Shown here: piece after piece, positions 31,763-40,018 of the stretch
Layout: each line of letters opens with the position of its first letter
Numbering within the stretch: position 1 is the first letter of the stretch
Virus record (IMG/VR): IMGVR_UViG_3300049448_000340
Span: 1 to 64,000 of that record
Source of the DNA: a virus
DNA: 64,000 nucleotides
Strand: one strand, 5' to 3'
Notes under the pieces: model-generated
Seen by the model: the letters and a program-made list of their open reading frames with translations, nothing else
Database searches by the model: none
Told to the model about the DNA's origin: nothing
Position numbers and translations under genes: made by a program

Positions 31763-31792
31763 TAGATTTCCCTAAGGCATTCGTTATATAAT
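31763..31792 (+). promoter_or_regulatory. Phage promoter P5
   Basis: TAGATT at 31763-31768, an 18-base spacer (TCCCTAAGGCATTCGTTA) and TATAAT at 31787-31792. The -35 box is poor; upstream TTGACC aligns with TTGGCC at the 13296 promoter. It drives the nuclease, Sak4 and ssDNA-binding genes. Confidence 0.75.
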
Positions 31793-31832
31793 ATAGATCA
31801 TGTGAACTTGGTGTTAAACCTGTAGGGTGGGC

Positions 31833-33065
31833 ATGAACAACGAAGAGTTCGAATTCGACACTACAGCCCGAGAGGAACTAGACCCCATCGATATCTTCGG
31901 TGAGGCAAGGAACTCTATCGGCCTGTATATCGAATCCACGTTCTCCTCAGCCACCAAGAAACGGACCGCCTACATCAGAACCTCCGATCGGATCACCTAC
32001 CGTAGGTGCCGGAGGAAGTGGAACTGGGCCGACTCCAAGCGTCGCAATCTCCAATCAAACCAGGCTGCTAGCCCTCTGTGGCTAGGCTCGGGGTTACACT
32101 ACTGCTTCGAAGATTTCCACGGCCCACGTAACCACGAGCATCCTCGTGACGCTTTGCAGGCATACTACGATGCCACTCTGAACTCCGGTCTCCAGATTCC
32201 CTCCGACGCCGAAGACCTATTGGTACTAGGCAAAGGGATGATGGACTACTACGAGGGGTGGCTCGAACACCGCGATCCTCTTACCACATTCGTTGTCGAT
32301 GGAGAACCTCAGGTCGAGGTACAAATCTTCATTGAGATCCCCAAAGAGCATCTTATCCCGTATTGCCCAGATCCGAGTATCTTAGACGAATACGACCAAA
32401 TCCTCTACAGTTTAACAATCGACCGTGTCATTATCGACGAATTGGGGAGGTTATGGGTCGTCGAGTACAAGTCCGCCAAGAACTTCCAGTGGATGCATCT
32501 CGAGACCGACCAACAGGTGACATCATATACGTGGGGTACAGGTATTAAATACCCGGGCTACCAAATTGCAGGGACGATCTACCAGCAACACAAGAAACAG
32601 ATCCTTCAGCCGCCTGCGTTCCTAGCCTCCACTAAGCTGTTCTCGACCTCAAAGAGACAAAAGACCTCCCGAGCGATGTATATCAATGCGCTCAGGAACC
32701 TGTACGGCAATGACGAAAGAGTCTGGCCGGCAGAAAATAGGCTCTTCCTCCAGTTCCTCGATACACAAGAATCACATACGGCAGACCATCTCATCCGACG
32801 TGACTACGTCGAACGGAATGAGAATCAGGTAGCTTCTGAGTACCAGAAGATCTTGATGGAGATTCCAGAGATGCTTAACCCCAACACACCCATCTACCCC
32901 AATCCAACTCGTGACTGCTCGTGGGACTGCCCCTTCCAGACGCCGTGCATCGGCATCGATTCTGGCGAGGACTACGAGCATGAGCTCGAAGTGACTACTA
33001 TGCGTCGTGATGCTCCGGAAACCTTCTGGCGCAATCATCTTCTCCTGCCCCAGCTCGTCAGCTAA
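31833..33065 (+). CDS. Cas4/RecB-type PD-(D/E)XK nuclease with Fe-S staple
   Basis: Nuclease motifs: LGSGLHYCFED near residue 86, the catalytic Asp in the DRVIID segment near 196, and ExK in VVEYKSAKN near 210. A cysteine in YRRCRRKW near residue 56 and three at CSWDCPFQTPC near 361 match the split 4Fe-4S cluster of Cas4/AddB-type nucleases. It would process DNA ends for recombination with the Sak4-like ATPase encoded next. The ATG at 31833 (not the GTG at 31827) is favoured. Confidence 0.85.
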   Translation: MNNEEFEFDTTAREELDPIDIFGEARNSIGLYIESTFSSATKKRTAYIRTSDRITYRRCRRKWNWADSKRRNLQSNQAASPLWLGSGLHYCFEDFHGPRNHEHPRDALQAYYDATLNSGLQIPSDAEDLLVLGKGMMDYYEGWLEHRDPLTTFVVDGEPQVEVQIFIEIPKEHLIPYCPDPSILDEYDQILYSLTIDRVIIDELGRLWVVEYKSAKNFQWMHLETDQQVTSYTWGTGIKYPGYQIAGTIYQQHKKQILQPPAFLASTKLFSTSKRQKTSRAMYINALRNLYGNDERVWPAENRLFLQFLDTQESHTADHLIRRDYVERNENQVASEYQKILMEIPEMLNPNTPIYPNPTRDCSWDCPFQTPCIGIDSGEDYEHELEVTTMRRDAPETFWRNHLLLPQLVS

Positions 33066-33079
33066 CTCCAGGTATCTAA

Positions 33080-34186
33080 ATGCCAGATGCTCTCGATCCT
33101 GCAGCTTCTTTGCCGGAAGATGGCCCGGAGACAAAAGCCACAGAGGCAAAGGTTGAGGTTATGCCTCCTACCAATGGGGCAGCAGCTCCTGCAACGGTTG
33201 CACCGCAGGTTGTGGCTCCACCACAGGACACCCAGGTTAAGCCATCCAACCTGCCGCCGTTCATCATTCAGTCGAACCAAAATGCTGTTCGTTGGCTCAA
33301 GGCGTTGATCTACGGCGAGTACGGATCAGGCAAGACCTTCTTGGTCGGTACAGCATCCGAGATCGATGTCTTCCGAGATGTTCTGTTTATCTCGACGGAC
33401 GTAGGCGAGCTAACCCTCTTCGATCCGGACTCCCAGTACCACTTCGACATGATCGACATCGTGTCGGTCTTCGACTATAAGACGCTCGGCCAAGTCCATG
33501 AATTCCTAAAAGCCCACTGTGCTTTACGCGATCGGGCATCGAACGGCGACAAAGACGCCATCGACCAGCTGATGCGTCTGCAGAAGTTTGTCATGCCCAC
33601 CATCCCGGACCCCGATCGGCTACGGCTATACAAGACGGCGATTGTTGACAGCCTCGCCGAGGCCGAGAACCAGTGCATGATGCAGTTGCTCGGTGTCGGC
33701 GCCAAGACGATGATCGACGAGGAGGTTCAAGCTGAGGGTTGGGACCAGTACCGCATGCAGAGGAACATGATTCATCGGCTCATCCGAAACTTCCGGAATC
33801 TCCCGATGAACATCCTCTTCACCTGCCCGAGACAGTACAAAGAGAACGAGCAGAAGAGGCGCATCTATGGGCCGATGATGACGGGCAAGCTGGCCTCAGA
33901 GGTCCAAGGATTCGTTGACCTAGTAGGTCACCTAGTCGTTGGTGACCTGCAGAGCCAAGAAGCGGAAGAAGGAGAAGTCCCGGACGTGTTAGCTCCGAGG
34001 CGCCTATACATCCAGCCAGGGACACGTCACGCAGCCAAAAGTCGATTCACAAGGTACAAGAAGCCTTACTTCGACAATCCTACAATCAAGTTCATCGGTG
34101 AATCAGTCGGCCTCTTAGAGGGAGGAATGCACTCGATGGCTCCCATCGCAGTGTCCAACCCCAGGAGAGCGACAACGAAATCCTAG
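33080..34186 (+). CDS. Sak4-like RecA-fold ATPase
   Basis: A 65-residue Ala/Pro-rich N-terminal tail precedes a P-loop ATPase: GEYGSGKT near residue 78, FISTDVGEL near 105 and Walker B TAIVDSL near 187. Order and neighbours (nuclease upstream, DUF669-like ssDNA-binding protein downstream) match Sak4-type phage single-strand annealing/recombination modules. A hairpin spans its stop codon. Confidence 0.8.
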   Translation: MPDALDPAASLPEDGPETKATEAKVEVMPPTNGAAAPATVAPQVVAPPQDTQVKPSNLPPFIIQSNQNAVRWLKALIYGEYGSGKTFLVGTASEIDVFRDVLFISTDVGELTLFDPDSQYHFDMIDIVSVFDYKTLGQVHEFLKAHCALRDRASNGDKDAIDQLMRLQKFVMPTIPDPDRLRLYKTAIVDSLAEAENQCMMQLLGVGAKTMIDEEVQAEGWDQYRMQRNMIHRLIRNFRNLPMNILFTCPRQYKENEQKRRIYGPMMTGKLASEVQGFVDLVGHLVVGDLQSQEAEEGEVPDVLAPRRLYIQPGTRHAAKSRFTRYKKPYFDNPTIKFIGESVGLLEGGMHSMAPIAVSNPRRATTKS

Positions 34187-34202
34187 GCATCCAGCCTAGG
34201 AT
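34180..34202 (+). other. Stop-codon hairpin after the Sak4-like gene
   Basis: Perfect inverted repeat ATCCTAGG (34180-34187), loop CATCCAG, CCTAGGAT (34195-34202); the TAG stop is in the left arm. It is followed by the palindrome GCCCCGGGGC (34205-34214). No U-tract. Possibly an mRNA 3'-end stabiliser or a cleavage site between this gene and the highly expressed ssDNA-binding gene. Confidence 0.55.
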
Positions 34203-34273
34203 GAGCCCCGGGGCCTCTCCTCAGGAAGGCATTTCGGGTGTCTCCTTTAGCAGCCTTGAACGAGGATACGTAA

Positions 34274-34855
34274 ATGGCAAAAGGTGCGTTTAGCGAATTC
34301 GAACCCGGCGGCGGTGCTGGTGGGAGCGAAGGCGAAGACGGCGACAACAGCGCCGAGATGGACTACGAAGACGGCGGCGGGATGATGGTGGATCTCTCGG
34401 GCACTTCCGAGAACATCCAGTACAAGCTCGTCCCACGCGGCATCTACGACGCCGAGCTGATCGAGATGGAATACGGCCAGTCCCAGCGGTCCCAGAACAA
34501 TATGTGGACCACCATCTGGGAGCTCGACAGCGAGGAATTCGCCGACGAGAAGGGCAATCGCAGCCGGCAATGGATGCACTTGACCTTCACCGATGGAGGC
34601 CTGCCGCGCATCAAGCGCTTCCTGACTCGAGTCGGCGGTGACGACGAGCTCGTCTCCTACGCTCGGTCGTTGCTGACGACCAAGTTCGATCCGCAGGCCG
34701 TCGCCGACGAAGGCAAGCTGATCGGTGCCCGCGCACGTCTCCGGATTGATATCCGGCGCTACGAGGGCCAGAACCGCAACAACGTGCGGGAGATCCTACC
34801 GCCGGGTGCCGACCAGTCGGGTGCCGCGGCGAAGGGAGCCTTCGCGAACGTCTAG
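34274..34855 (+). CDS. DUF669-like single-stranded DNA-binding protein
   Basis: Gly/Asp-rich N-terminus, then a beta-rich domain (residues 50-165): YKLVPRGIYDAELIEMEYG, the stretch WTTIWELDSEEF and LIGARARLRIDIRRYEG. This follows DUF669-type proteins that accompany Sak4 and act like SSB. G/C-ending codons predominate, suggesting strong expression. GAGGA precedes the ATG. The stop lies in a strong inverted repeat. Confidence 0.7.
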   Translation: MAKGAFSEFEPGGGAGGSEGEDGDNSAEMDYEDGGGMMVDLSGTSENIQYKLVPRGIYDAELIEMEYGQSQRSQNNMWTTIWELDSEEFADEKGNRSRQWMHLTFTDGGLPRIKRFLTRVGGDDELVSYARSLLTTKFDPQAVADEGKLIGARARLRIDIRRYEGQNRNNVREILPPGADQSGAAAKGAFANV

Positions 34856-35094
34856 CCCTATCGGGGAGCTAGACGTCGTCGCGTGGGTGTGAACGGGGTC
34901 CGTTAATCATGCATCGAGAGTTCGCCAGGCGAGATTCAGGTACGTGTGTAGGGATCTGGTGCCCCCGGATCGCGAAGCGTAGCCTGATGAGCTGAGTGAG
35001 GATGCGCGTGTTGAGCGTACACCGGAGCGGGAGTACCAGTCCTAAACCGCCTCGCCCCGTTCGCTCCGAAACCAGATTGTTAGGATGGAACGAA
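34848..35094 (+). promoter_or_regulatory. Structured intergenic region, candidate leader of the queC operon
   Basis: A 239-base gap. ACGTCTAG (34848-34855, includes the stop) pairs with CTAGACGT (34869-34876). ATCTGGT (34954-34960) is perfectly complementary to ACCAGAT (35071-35077), enclosing CGGAGCG/CGCTCCG (35023-35029 with 35062-35068). The 3' strand of the long-range stem ends 4 bases before the AGGA ribosome binding site of the gene at 35095. No TATAAT box is visible. It could be a riboswitch-like or attenuating leader for the 7-deazaguanine genes. Confidence 0.45.
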
Positions 35095-35355
35095 ATGCCT
35101 CCACTCAACGATTTATCTGAGGTCCTGAAGGTCCTCCCACCAAAACCGGCTGAGCCGAGGAAGGGATCGGTCTGGACGAACAACAGCAACAAACACCAGT
35201 ACATTGTTGTCGGATACATCTTCGACGGCACCAACAGCGTCGATGCCTGGAAGGTCCTCTATATCAAGGTTGAGGATCACTGGCCTGACCCCCAAGTCCC
35301 CTTCTGCCGGGATGTCCCGGAGTTCCTCGAGAAGTTCACCCGGATGGGAGGGTAA
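35095..35355 (+). CDS. DUF1653-like protein, 86 aa
   Basis: Small beta-rich protein with PRKGSVWTNNSNKHQYIVVG, a turn, then VPFCRDVPEFLEKFTRMG; this is the length and pattern of DUF1653-type proteins. Function unknown. The ATG at 35095 with AGGATGG upstream is preferred over an in-frame ATG at 34996 that lies in the structured region. Confidence 0.6.
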   Translation: MPPLNDLSEVLKVLPPKPAEPRKGSVWTNNSNKHQYIVVGYIFDGTNSVDAWKVLYIKVEDHWPDPQVPFCRDVPEFLEKFTRMGG

Positions 35356-35361
35356 CCAGCA

Positions 35362-36114
35362 ATGAAGACCTTGGCGTATGTCCTCCTCTCAGGGGGCATT
35401 GACTCGACCACCTGCGTCGCGGAGGCTGTTGCAGCCGTAGGGCGGCGCAATGTCCGATGTGTGTCGATCGACTACGGCCAGCGACACATTCGCGAGCTGG
35501 AGTCGGCACGAGCGGTGGCAGGGTACTATGCCCGGCCTCACACCATCCTACCAGTCTCGTTCCCGCGCTCTATGCTGACGGACCCGTCCATCGAGGTTCC
35601 GAACATCTCATACGCGGAGATCCAGGGGGTGTCCCCTACCTACGTTCCGTTTCGGAACGGGCTATTCCTGGCGACGTTGGCATCACATATCGCAGGTATC
35701 CACTTCGACCCAACGAAGATGACTCTCCCGATGGAGAGTACGATCCCAGGCGACAACGTACCCAACCCCGAATACAACGCCGACGTTACGTTGTACTTCG
35801 GCGCGCACGCGGAGGACGCGCAGAACTGGGCGTACCCAGACTGCACACCCGAGTTCGTCGGAGCGATGGCCAACGCGCTGTACGTCGGCACATACCACAA
35901 GCTCCGGTTGGTGACCCCCTTCGTACACTCGACGAAGTCCCAAATCATCCAGCGGGGTAAACAGCTCGGCGCACCGTATTACCTGACCTGGTCCTGCTAC
36001 AAGGGCGGTGAGGTACACTGCGGTACCTGTGCAACCTGTCTCGCACGAAGGGACGCCTTTATCGAGGCAGGCGTCGAAGACCCGACCATCTACATGGCCG
36101 AAGCTGCCGAGTAA
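35362..36114 (+). CDS. queC: 7-cyano-7-deazaguanine synthase
   Basis: PP-loop SGGIDSTT at residues 10-17 and a C-terminal zinc site (C-x8-C-x2-C-x2-C near residues 212-226, reading CGTCATC). QueC turns 7-carboxy-7-deazaguanine, ammonia and ATP into preQ0. Length (250) is near normal and there is no fused amidotransferase domain, so the product is expected to be preQ0 rather than the archaeosine-type base. First recognisable gene of the preQ0 cluster. Confidence 0.95.
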   Translation: MKTLAYVLLSGGIDSTTCVAEAVAAVGRRNVRCVSIDYGQRHIRELESARAVAGYYARPHTILPVSFPRSMLTDPSIEVPNISYAEIQGVSPTYVPFRNGLFLATLASHIAGIHFDPTKMTLPMESTIPGDNVPNPEYNADVTLYFGAHAEDAQNWAYPDCTPEFVGAMANALYVGTYHKLRLVTPFVHSTKSQIIQRGKQLGAPYYLTWSCYKGGEVHCGTCATCLARRDAFIEAGVEDPTIYMAEAAE

Positions 36115-36163
36115 CTACACTACACTACGTATCCAACACCCGAGGGGAGGTTCAGGGCCGTAT

Positions 36164-36748
36164 ATGACGTTCAAGATCGACCGTTGCATCGAGATCGACG
36201 CAGGACACCGTGTGCCGACCCACGGGTCGAAGTGCGCAAATCCTCACGGGCATCGGTATAAGATCTTCGCCGAGTGTCAGTCGGCCAGCCTCACCCGAGA
36301 GCATCAGGGTGGAGCATACATCCATCTTCCTGGAGGCGATAAGGACGAGCAGCGGGATATGGTCATGGACTTCGGCTTCCTGAAGGAAGTCATGATGCAC
36401 CATATAGACCGGATGTGTGATCATGGCATGATCCTCTGGTGCGACGACCCTTGGGCGGCTATGATGCTGGACCCTTACCAGAACAACCCTATCGGAGTCC
36501 TACAAAGTTTGACCCACGTGAGGGATGAGACCCTACCATTCCTCTTCGACGTCGTCGAGAAAGGCCACGATCCTCTTGCTCCACGCAAGCTGTTGATTGT
36601 GCCGTTCATTCCGACGGCAGAGCGCCTCGCAGAATTCTGGTACAACCTCATGAAGGAGGATGTCCATGTTCGGTCGAATGGGGTCGCCTATCTCAATCGC
36701 GTTAGCGTCTGGGAAACGCCGAACTGCTGCGCGTCCTACCCAGCATAA
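36164..36748 (+). CDS. queD: 6-carboxytetrahydropterin synthase
   Basis: DAGHRVPTHGSKCANPHGHRY near residues 11-31 gives the catalytic Cys and the HxH zinc ligands, with a third His upstream. The C-terminal SVWETPNCCA is typical. QueD makes 6-carboxytetrahydropterin from dihydroneopterin triphosphate, the FolE product. The ATG at 36164 is preferred over a longer in-frame ORF that overlaps queC. Confidence 0.9.
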   Translation: MTFKIDRCIEIDAGHRVPTHGSKCANPHGHRYKIFAECQSASLTREHQGGAYIHLPGGDKDEQRDMVMDFGFLKEVMMHHIDRMCDHGMILWCDDPWAAMMLDPYQNNPIGVLQSLTHVRDETLPFLFDVVEKGHDPLAPRKLLIVPFIPTAERLAEFWYNLMKEDVHVRSNGVAYLNRVSVWETPNCCASYPA

Positions 36749-36768
36749 GGAATACGTGGAGCCGGTCA

Positions 36769-37104
36769 ATGGTTGCGAAGTTCTCTGTCGGGGAGAGGGT
36801 GATTGGCCTACAGCACTCCCGAAGTCTGGCCCTGTTCGACATCCAGGAGATCTACCTGAATGCTGAGGGGAGTGCCGTCTACAAAGCCGTAAGGTGCTCG
36901 AACAACTCTCCTGAGTTCGTCGAGGAGGTTAACCTCAGCAAGTGCAACGGCAAGTACGTTGAATACGGAGGAAGTGTCTGGGACATTGAGTCAGTCCACC
37001 GGCCTGTCTTAACGGCTCCTCCGGGTGAAGTCTCTGACGACACGAAGCTCGCCCTTAGCGACCTGGTCGAGTACCTGAATCGCAAGCACATAAGCAGAGG
37101 GTAA
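36769..37104 (+). CDS. Hypothetical protein, 111 aa
   Basis: Unrecognised, between queD and queE. N-terminal half beta-rich (FSVGERVIGLQHSRSLALFD), C-terminal helix. GGAG before the ATG. Position in the preQ0 cluster may be coincidental. Confidence 0.7.
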   Translation: MVAKFSVGERVIGLQHSRSLALFDIQEIYLNAEGSAVYKAVRCSNNSPEFVEEVNLSKCNGKYVEYGGSVWDIESVHRPVLTAPPGEVSDDTKLALSDLVEYLNRKHISRG

Positions 37105-37108
37105 CACT

Positions 37109-37864
37109 GTGGCTAACACCGCAAAGAACATCCCGGTCATGGAGATCTTTGGACCCACCATCCAGGGTGAGGGAGCTCTAACAGGTCAGGTCTCCTACTT
37201 CATCAGGACCGGTGGCTGTGCCTATCGGTGCACCTGGTGCGACCAGATGGAAGCGGTTCTGCCGAAGGAAATCAAGAAGAACGCCACCTACCTGTCTGAG
37301 TCGCAGATCGTCGAGAAGGTCATGACTCTGCTACCTCCAGACGGTGTGCCAAACGGGTCGGACGTCTGGATGACGCTGAGCGGAGGCGACCCGCTCATGT
37401 GGAACCTCGAGTACGTTGTCGGCTCCCTCCAGATAGCAGGAATGAAGGTAGCTGTTGAGACTCAGGGGACTCTGAACCCTATGTGGCTCCAGTACGTAGA
37501 CCTCATCACCTGCTCACCAAAGCCTCCGTCCTCTGGGATGAGCCACAAGATCAACCATAACACTATCGAAAGCTACCACCGCTTGTTCGGCAAAGACAGG
37601 GTTGTCCTGAAGGTCGTCGTCTTCGATGAGAAGGACCTCGACTTCGCCCAGGCAATCCACGAGAAGTGGCCTACGACACCTTTCTACCTGAGCGTAGGCA
37701 CTCCGACAGAGCAAGAGTGCCCAGACGACGACAAGATGAAACAAGCAATCCTCAAGAGGTACAGATGGCTCGCGGACGAGTTTCTCAAAAGACCAGCACT
37801 GTGGGGAGCAACAATGGGTCCGCAGATGCACACCTTTCTGTACGCCCGCGAGAAGGGAAGGTAG
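37109..37864 (+). CDS. queE: 7-carboxy-7-deazaguanine synthase (radical SAM)
   Basis: Radical SAM cluster motif C37-x3-C41-x2-C44 (GCAYRCTWCD), with EIFGPTIQGEG before it, as in all QueE proteins, and LSGGDPLMW (SAM-binding GGEP equivalent, here GGDP) near residue 92. It converts 6-carboxytetrahydropterin to 7-carboxy-7-deazaguanine. GTG start with AGAGGG upstream. Confidence 0.95.
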   Translation: MANTAKNIPVMEIFGPTIQGEGALTGQVSYFIRTGGCAYRCTWCDQMEAVLPKEIKKNATYLSESQIVEKVMTLLPPDGVPNGSDVWMTLSGGDPLMWNLEYVVGSLQIAGMKVAVETQGTLNPMWLQYVDLITCSPKPPSSGMSHKINHNTIESYHRLFGKDRVVLKVVVFDEKDLDFAQAIHEKWPTTPFYLSVGTPTEQECPDDDKMKQAILKRYRWLADEFLKRPALWGATMGPQMHTFLYAREKGR

Positions 37865-37869
37865 CGGCC

Positions 37870-38541
37870 GTGAATGAAGCTACATCTCCCGGATACGAGT
37901 ACCGTCGCCCTTCTCAGTCTCCCATCAGGGAGATGATCGAGAAGAAGCTCCCTCCCGAAGGACAACGGGATAGGGATGCAGCACACTCGATACGTGCCGC
38001 TCTCGAGCAGCTCGGGATGGACTGTGACCCAGGAAATCCGTCTATCGCCAATACGCCGGAACGATTCATCAAGTACCTCAAGGAATTCTTCCAGCCGTTC
38101 GATGCAATCGAGCTCCTCGGAGAAGGCTTCGATGCGGTACACGACAACACGTCGATCAGCAGCATCGTCGCCCAGGCGCATATTCCGTTCACGGCGGTAT
38201 GTGAGCATCACCTCCTCCCGTTTCAGGGAGAGGCTTTCGTTGGTTACATACCTAACCAGCGCGTCATCGGATTGTCCAAGATGGCACGTCTTGTTCATGC
38301 TGTCGGACACGAGCGTCCGGGTCTCCAGGAAGCGATGGGCGAGAAGATCGCCGACCTCCTTTATCAGGGGATCGACGCCAAGGGAGTAATGGTCGTTCTC
38401 CAGGCTAAACACGGCTGCATGTCATGTAGAGGGGTTCACACGCCTGAGGTCGTCACTGTCACCTCCTGCGTTCGAGGGCTCTTCCGCGACGTCGTAGCTG
38501 CTCGTGAAGAATTCCTCTTCCTCACAGGTTTCCGTCGTTGA
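37870..38541 (+). CDS. folE: GTP cyclohydrolase I
   Basis: Zinc and catalytic residues in CEHHLLPF near residue 111 and CMSCRGV near 183; also GLSKMARLV and FMVVLQAKH-type strands. It makes dihydroneopterin triphosphate from GTP, the first step to preQ0. A GTG at 37870 with GGAAGG upstream is used; a longer frame overlaps queE. Five bases after queE, so cotranscribed. Confidence 0.95.
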   Translation: MNEATSPGYEYRRPSQSPIREMIEKKLPPEGQRDRDAAHSIRAALEQLGMDCDPGNPSIANTPERFIKYLKEFFQPFDAIELLGEGFDAVHDNTSISSIVAQAHIPFTAVCEHHLLPFQGEAFVGYIPNQRVIGLSKMARLVHAVGHERPGLQEAMGEKIADLLYQGIDAKGVMVVLQAKHGCMSCRGVHTPEVVTVTSCVRGLFRDVVAAREEFLFLTGFRR

Positions 38542-38774
38542 CTCTGTCTACCCCTCTGAAAGAGCGCCTGGCTTTCTGGTGGAAGTTCCCCAGTAAGGGG
38601 ATCTTCCACTACGATCCAGACAAGGGTGAGGGGTCCTTCGCTGAGTCCTATGACCCCTTCAAAGACGAGATGCGCATGAGATACTCTCAGTTCGGATACG
38701 TCACGGGGCACGGCAATATCACTCTCGCAGGTTACCGAATCTATGTCGAGCCAATCCCGAAGTACAAAGACTAA
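38538..38774 (+). CDS. Hypothetical protein, 78 aa
   Basis: TTG start overlapping the folE stop (TTGA). Trp/Tyr/Phe-rich small protein; not recognised. Ends by overlapping the next start (TAATG). Confidence 0.65.
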   Translation: MTLSTPLKERLAFWWKFPSKGIFHYDPDKGEGSFAESYDPFKDEMRMRYSQFGYVTGHGNITLAGYRIYVEPIPKYKD

Positions 38775-39061
38775 TGCCGACACCTAAGGTTAAGGCTGCA
38801 GATGTTCTCCCGTGGTGTGCTGTCTGCGACAAGCGAGTAGACAGCATAGAGGAGATCCGTCAGCCTCATGTCAGGAAGACTCTATACATCGTACGATGTC
38901 ACGGCCAGGAAGAGCGTACCGTCCTGGGCGACGAGACGATCCTCGATGCCTATTCGATCGAGGTTGGTACGGCGTTTGCAACCAGAAGGTTAGGAGCCCA
39001 CGATGTCGACACCAAGGGACGAACAAGGGATCGAAGACGAGATCCAGGCCAAGGGACTTGA
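38774..39061 (+). CDS. Zinc-binding phage protein, 95 aa
   Basis: CAVCDKRVD near residue 15 and VRCHGQEE near 41 give a CxxC...CH site, a pattern common in phage proteins of unknown function. The C-terminus overlaps the next gene by 59 bases and is Arg-rich there. Confidence 0.7.
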   Translation: MPTPKVKAADVLPWCAVCDKRVDSIEEIRQPHVRKTLYIVRCHGQEERTVLGDETILDAYSIEVGTAFATRRLGAHDVDTKGRTRDRRRDPGQGT

Positions 39062-39335
39062 CGCCCCGCGTCTGTCGCCGGAGAAGATCGATGCGACAAT
39101 CGCCGAGACCCAATACTACGTCTTCCCCAACACCGTAACGACCGTGTGCTGTCTGACGCTGCAGAACGGTTACACAGTGATCGGGAAATCGGCGCCGGCA
39201 TCCGAGGACAACTTCGACAAGGAGCTCGGCGAGAAGATTGCCTTTGCGAATGCCCGCGAACAGATCTGGGCGCTCGAAGGCTACCTGCTCAAGCAGGAGC
39301 TCCACGAGGAGGCTGAGGGCGAAGCGGAAGCATAG
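39003..39335 (+). CDS. Gp49-like phage protein, 110 aa
   Basis: Matches the small family named after N4 gp49/Sf6 gene 66: VTTVCCLTLQNGYTVIGKS, ASEDNFDKELGEKIAFANA and LEGYLLKQEL in order. Function is not settled. G/C-rich codon use suggests strong expression; a structured repeat follows the gene. Confidence 0.8.
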   Translation: MSTPRDEQGIEDEIQAKGLDAPRLSPEKIDATIAETQYYVFPNTVTTVCCLTLQNGYTVIGKSAPASEDNFDKELGEKIAFANAREQIWALEGYLLKQELHEEAEGEAEA

Positions 39336-39351
39336 CCAAATCCCGCGGAAC

Positions 39352-39392
39352 CCTCCGAAACTACTGTGCTAGGGGACCCCGTTATAGCATGG
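39352..39392 (+). other. Structured repeat, copy 2
   Basis: TGCTA (39367-39371) pairs with TAGCA (39385-39389), enclosing GGGG-A-CCCC; CCTCCG (39352-39357) precedes it. The stretch 39366-39392 closely resembles 3301-3327. Both copies follow a gene end, here the Gp49-like gene. Confidence 0.5.
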
Positions 39393-39402
39393 TCGATCGC
39401 GC

Positions 39403-39732
39403 ATGAAAATGAGGCAATGGTCAGAGGATGGGTACCGCAAGTGCTCGTTCTGCGACAATCAGATCGGGCAGTGCATGGGCATGGTCATGGCGGGGGATTT
39501 TGTCCTGGTCATGCGTGGACAAATCCACCCACAGCAGATGCGCGAGCGCTGTGGTTCATGCGCTGCCCGACATACCACGGCCAGAGAGGGGGATAGGGGC
39601 CCCTTCCCCTTCTTCTGGGCGTTCCTATACGACGAGTTCTTCAGGAAAGTAAGCTGGCACCTACAGTTACGGCTCAGGAGAGTCAAGCACCCAGTGATGT
39701 TTCCCACCGAGGATAGCTCGGTGTCTTTTTGA
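39403..39732 (+). CDS. Zinc-finger protein, 109 aa
   Basis: CSFC near residue 14 and CGSC near 51 form a zinc ribbon. The second half has aromatic and basic residues. The last codons form an intrinsic terminator, so the gene and terminator overlap. No clear ribosome binding site. Confidence 0.6.
   Translation: MKMRQWSEDGYRKCSFCDNQIGQCMGMVMAGDFVLVMRGQIHPQQMRERCGSCAARHTTAREGDRGPFPFFWAFLYDEFFRKVSWHLQLRLRRVKHPVMFPTEDSSVSF
39705..39730 (+). terminator. Rho-independent terminator overlapping a gene end
   Basis: CACCGAG (39705-39711), loop GATAG, CTCGGTG (39717-39723), then TCTTTTT. A strong terminator whose T-run carries the final Ser-Phe codons before the TGA at 39730-39732. It separates the preQ0 cluster from the ThyX/RNR genes. 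Confidence 0.85.
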
Positions 39733-39795
39733 CCGGGGACCGCGCACCTGGCGGGGCCTCTTACTAGGCGATGACCCAAACGGAGACCAAAGAAC

Positions 39796-40014
39796 ATGGC
39801 CCAGTGTGAATACCACCCAGACAAGGAATGCAGGTTCCTACACTTGTGTCAGGGAGTGGGTTGCTCTCACGAAGGCTTCGAAGTGAGGAAGTATCCTACT
39901 CGCAGGTCTCCCTGGCAATCGGGCTACAAGCCTGAACCGCCTCCGATGCAAAGTTCCGACGGAGGTCGTGCCCTCGGCGGCAAAGAGACTCCGAGCAAAC
40001 CCAGAAGGGAGTAA
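39796..40014 (+). CDS. Hypothetical protein, 72 aa
   Basis: N-terminal cluster of three cysteines and three histidines (CEYHPDKECRFLHLCQGVGC) could bind zinc. A Pro/Arg-rich tail follows. Not recognised. Ends just before thyX. Confidence 0.6.
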   Translation: MAQCEYHPDKECRFLHLCQGVGCSHEGFEVRKYPTRRSPWQSGYKPEPPPMQSSDGGRALGGKETPSKPRRE

Positions 40015-40018
40015 GAAC

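Noticed and set aside
34981-35075. CTGATGA and GAAA flanked by stems, like a hammerhead ribozyme
   Set aside because: The ATCTGGT/ACCAGAT stem would fit stem III, but the base after its U is G, which hammerheads do not cleave, and about 32 unpaired bases separate CTGATGA from the stem before GAAA.
36008-36163. Longer start for queD
   Set aside because: It would overlap queC in another frame and adds residues unlike QueD; ATG 36164 starts just before the family's first strand.
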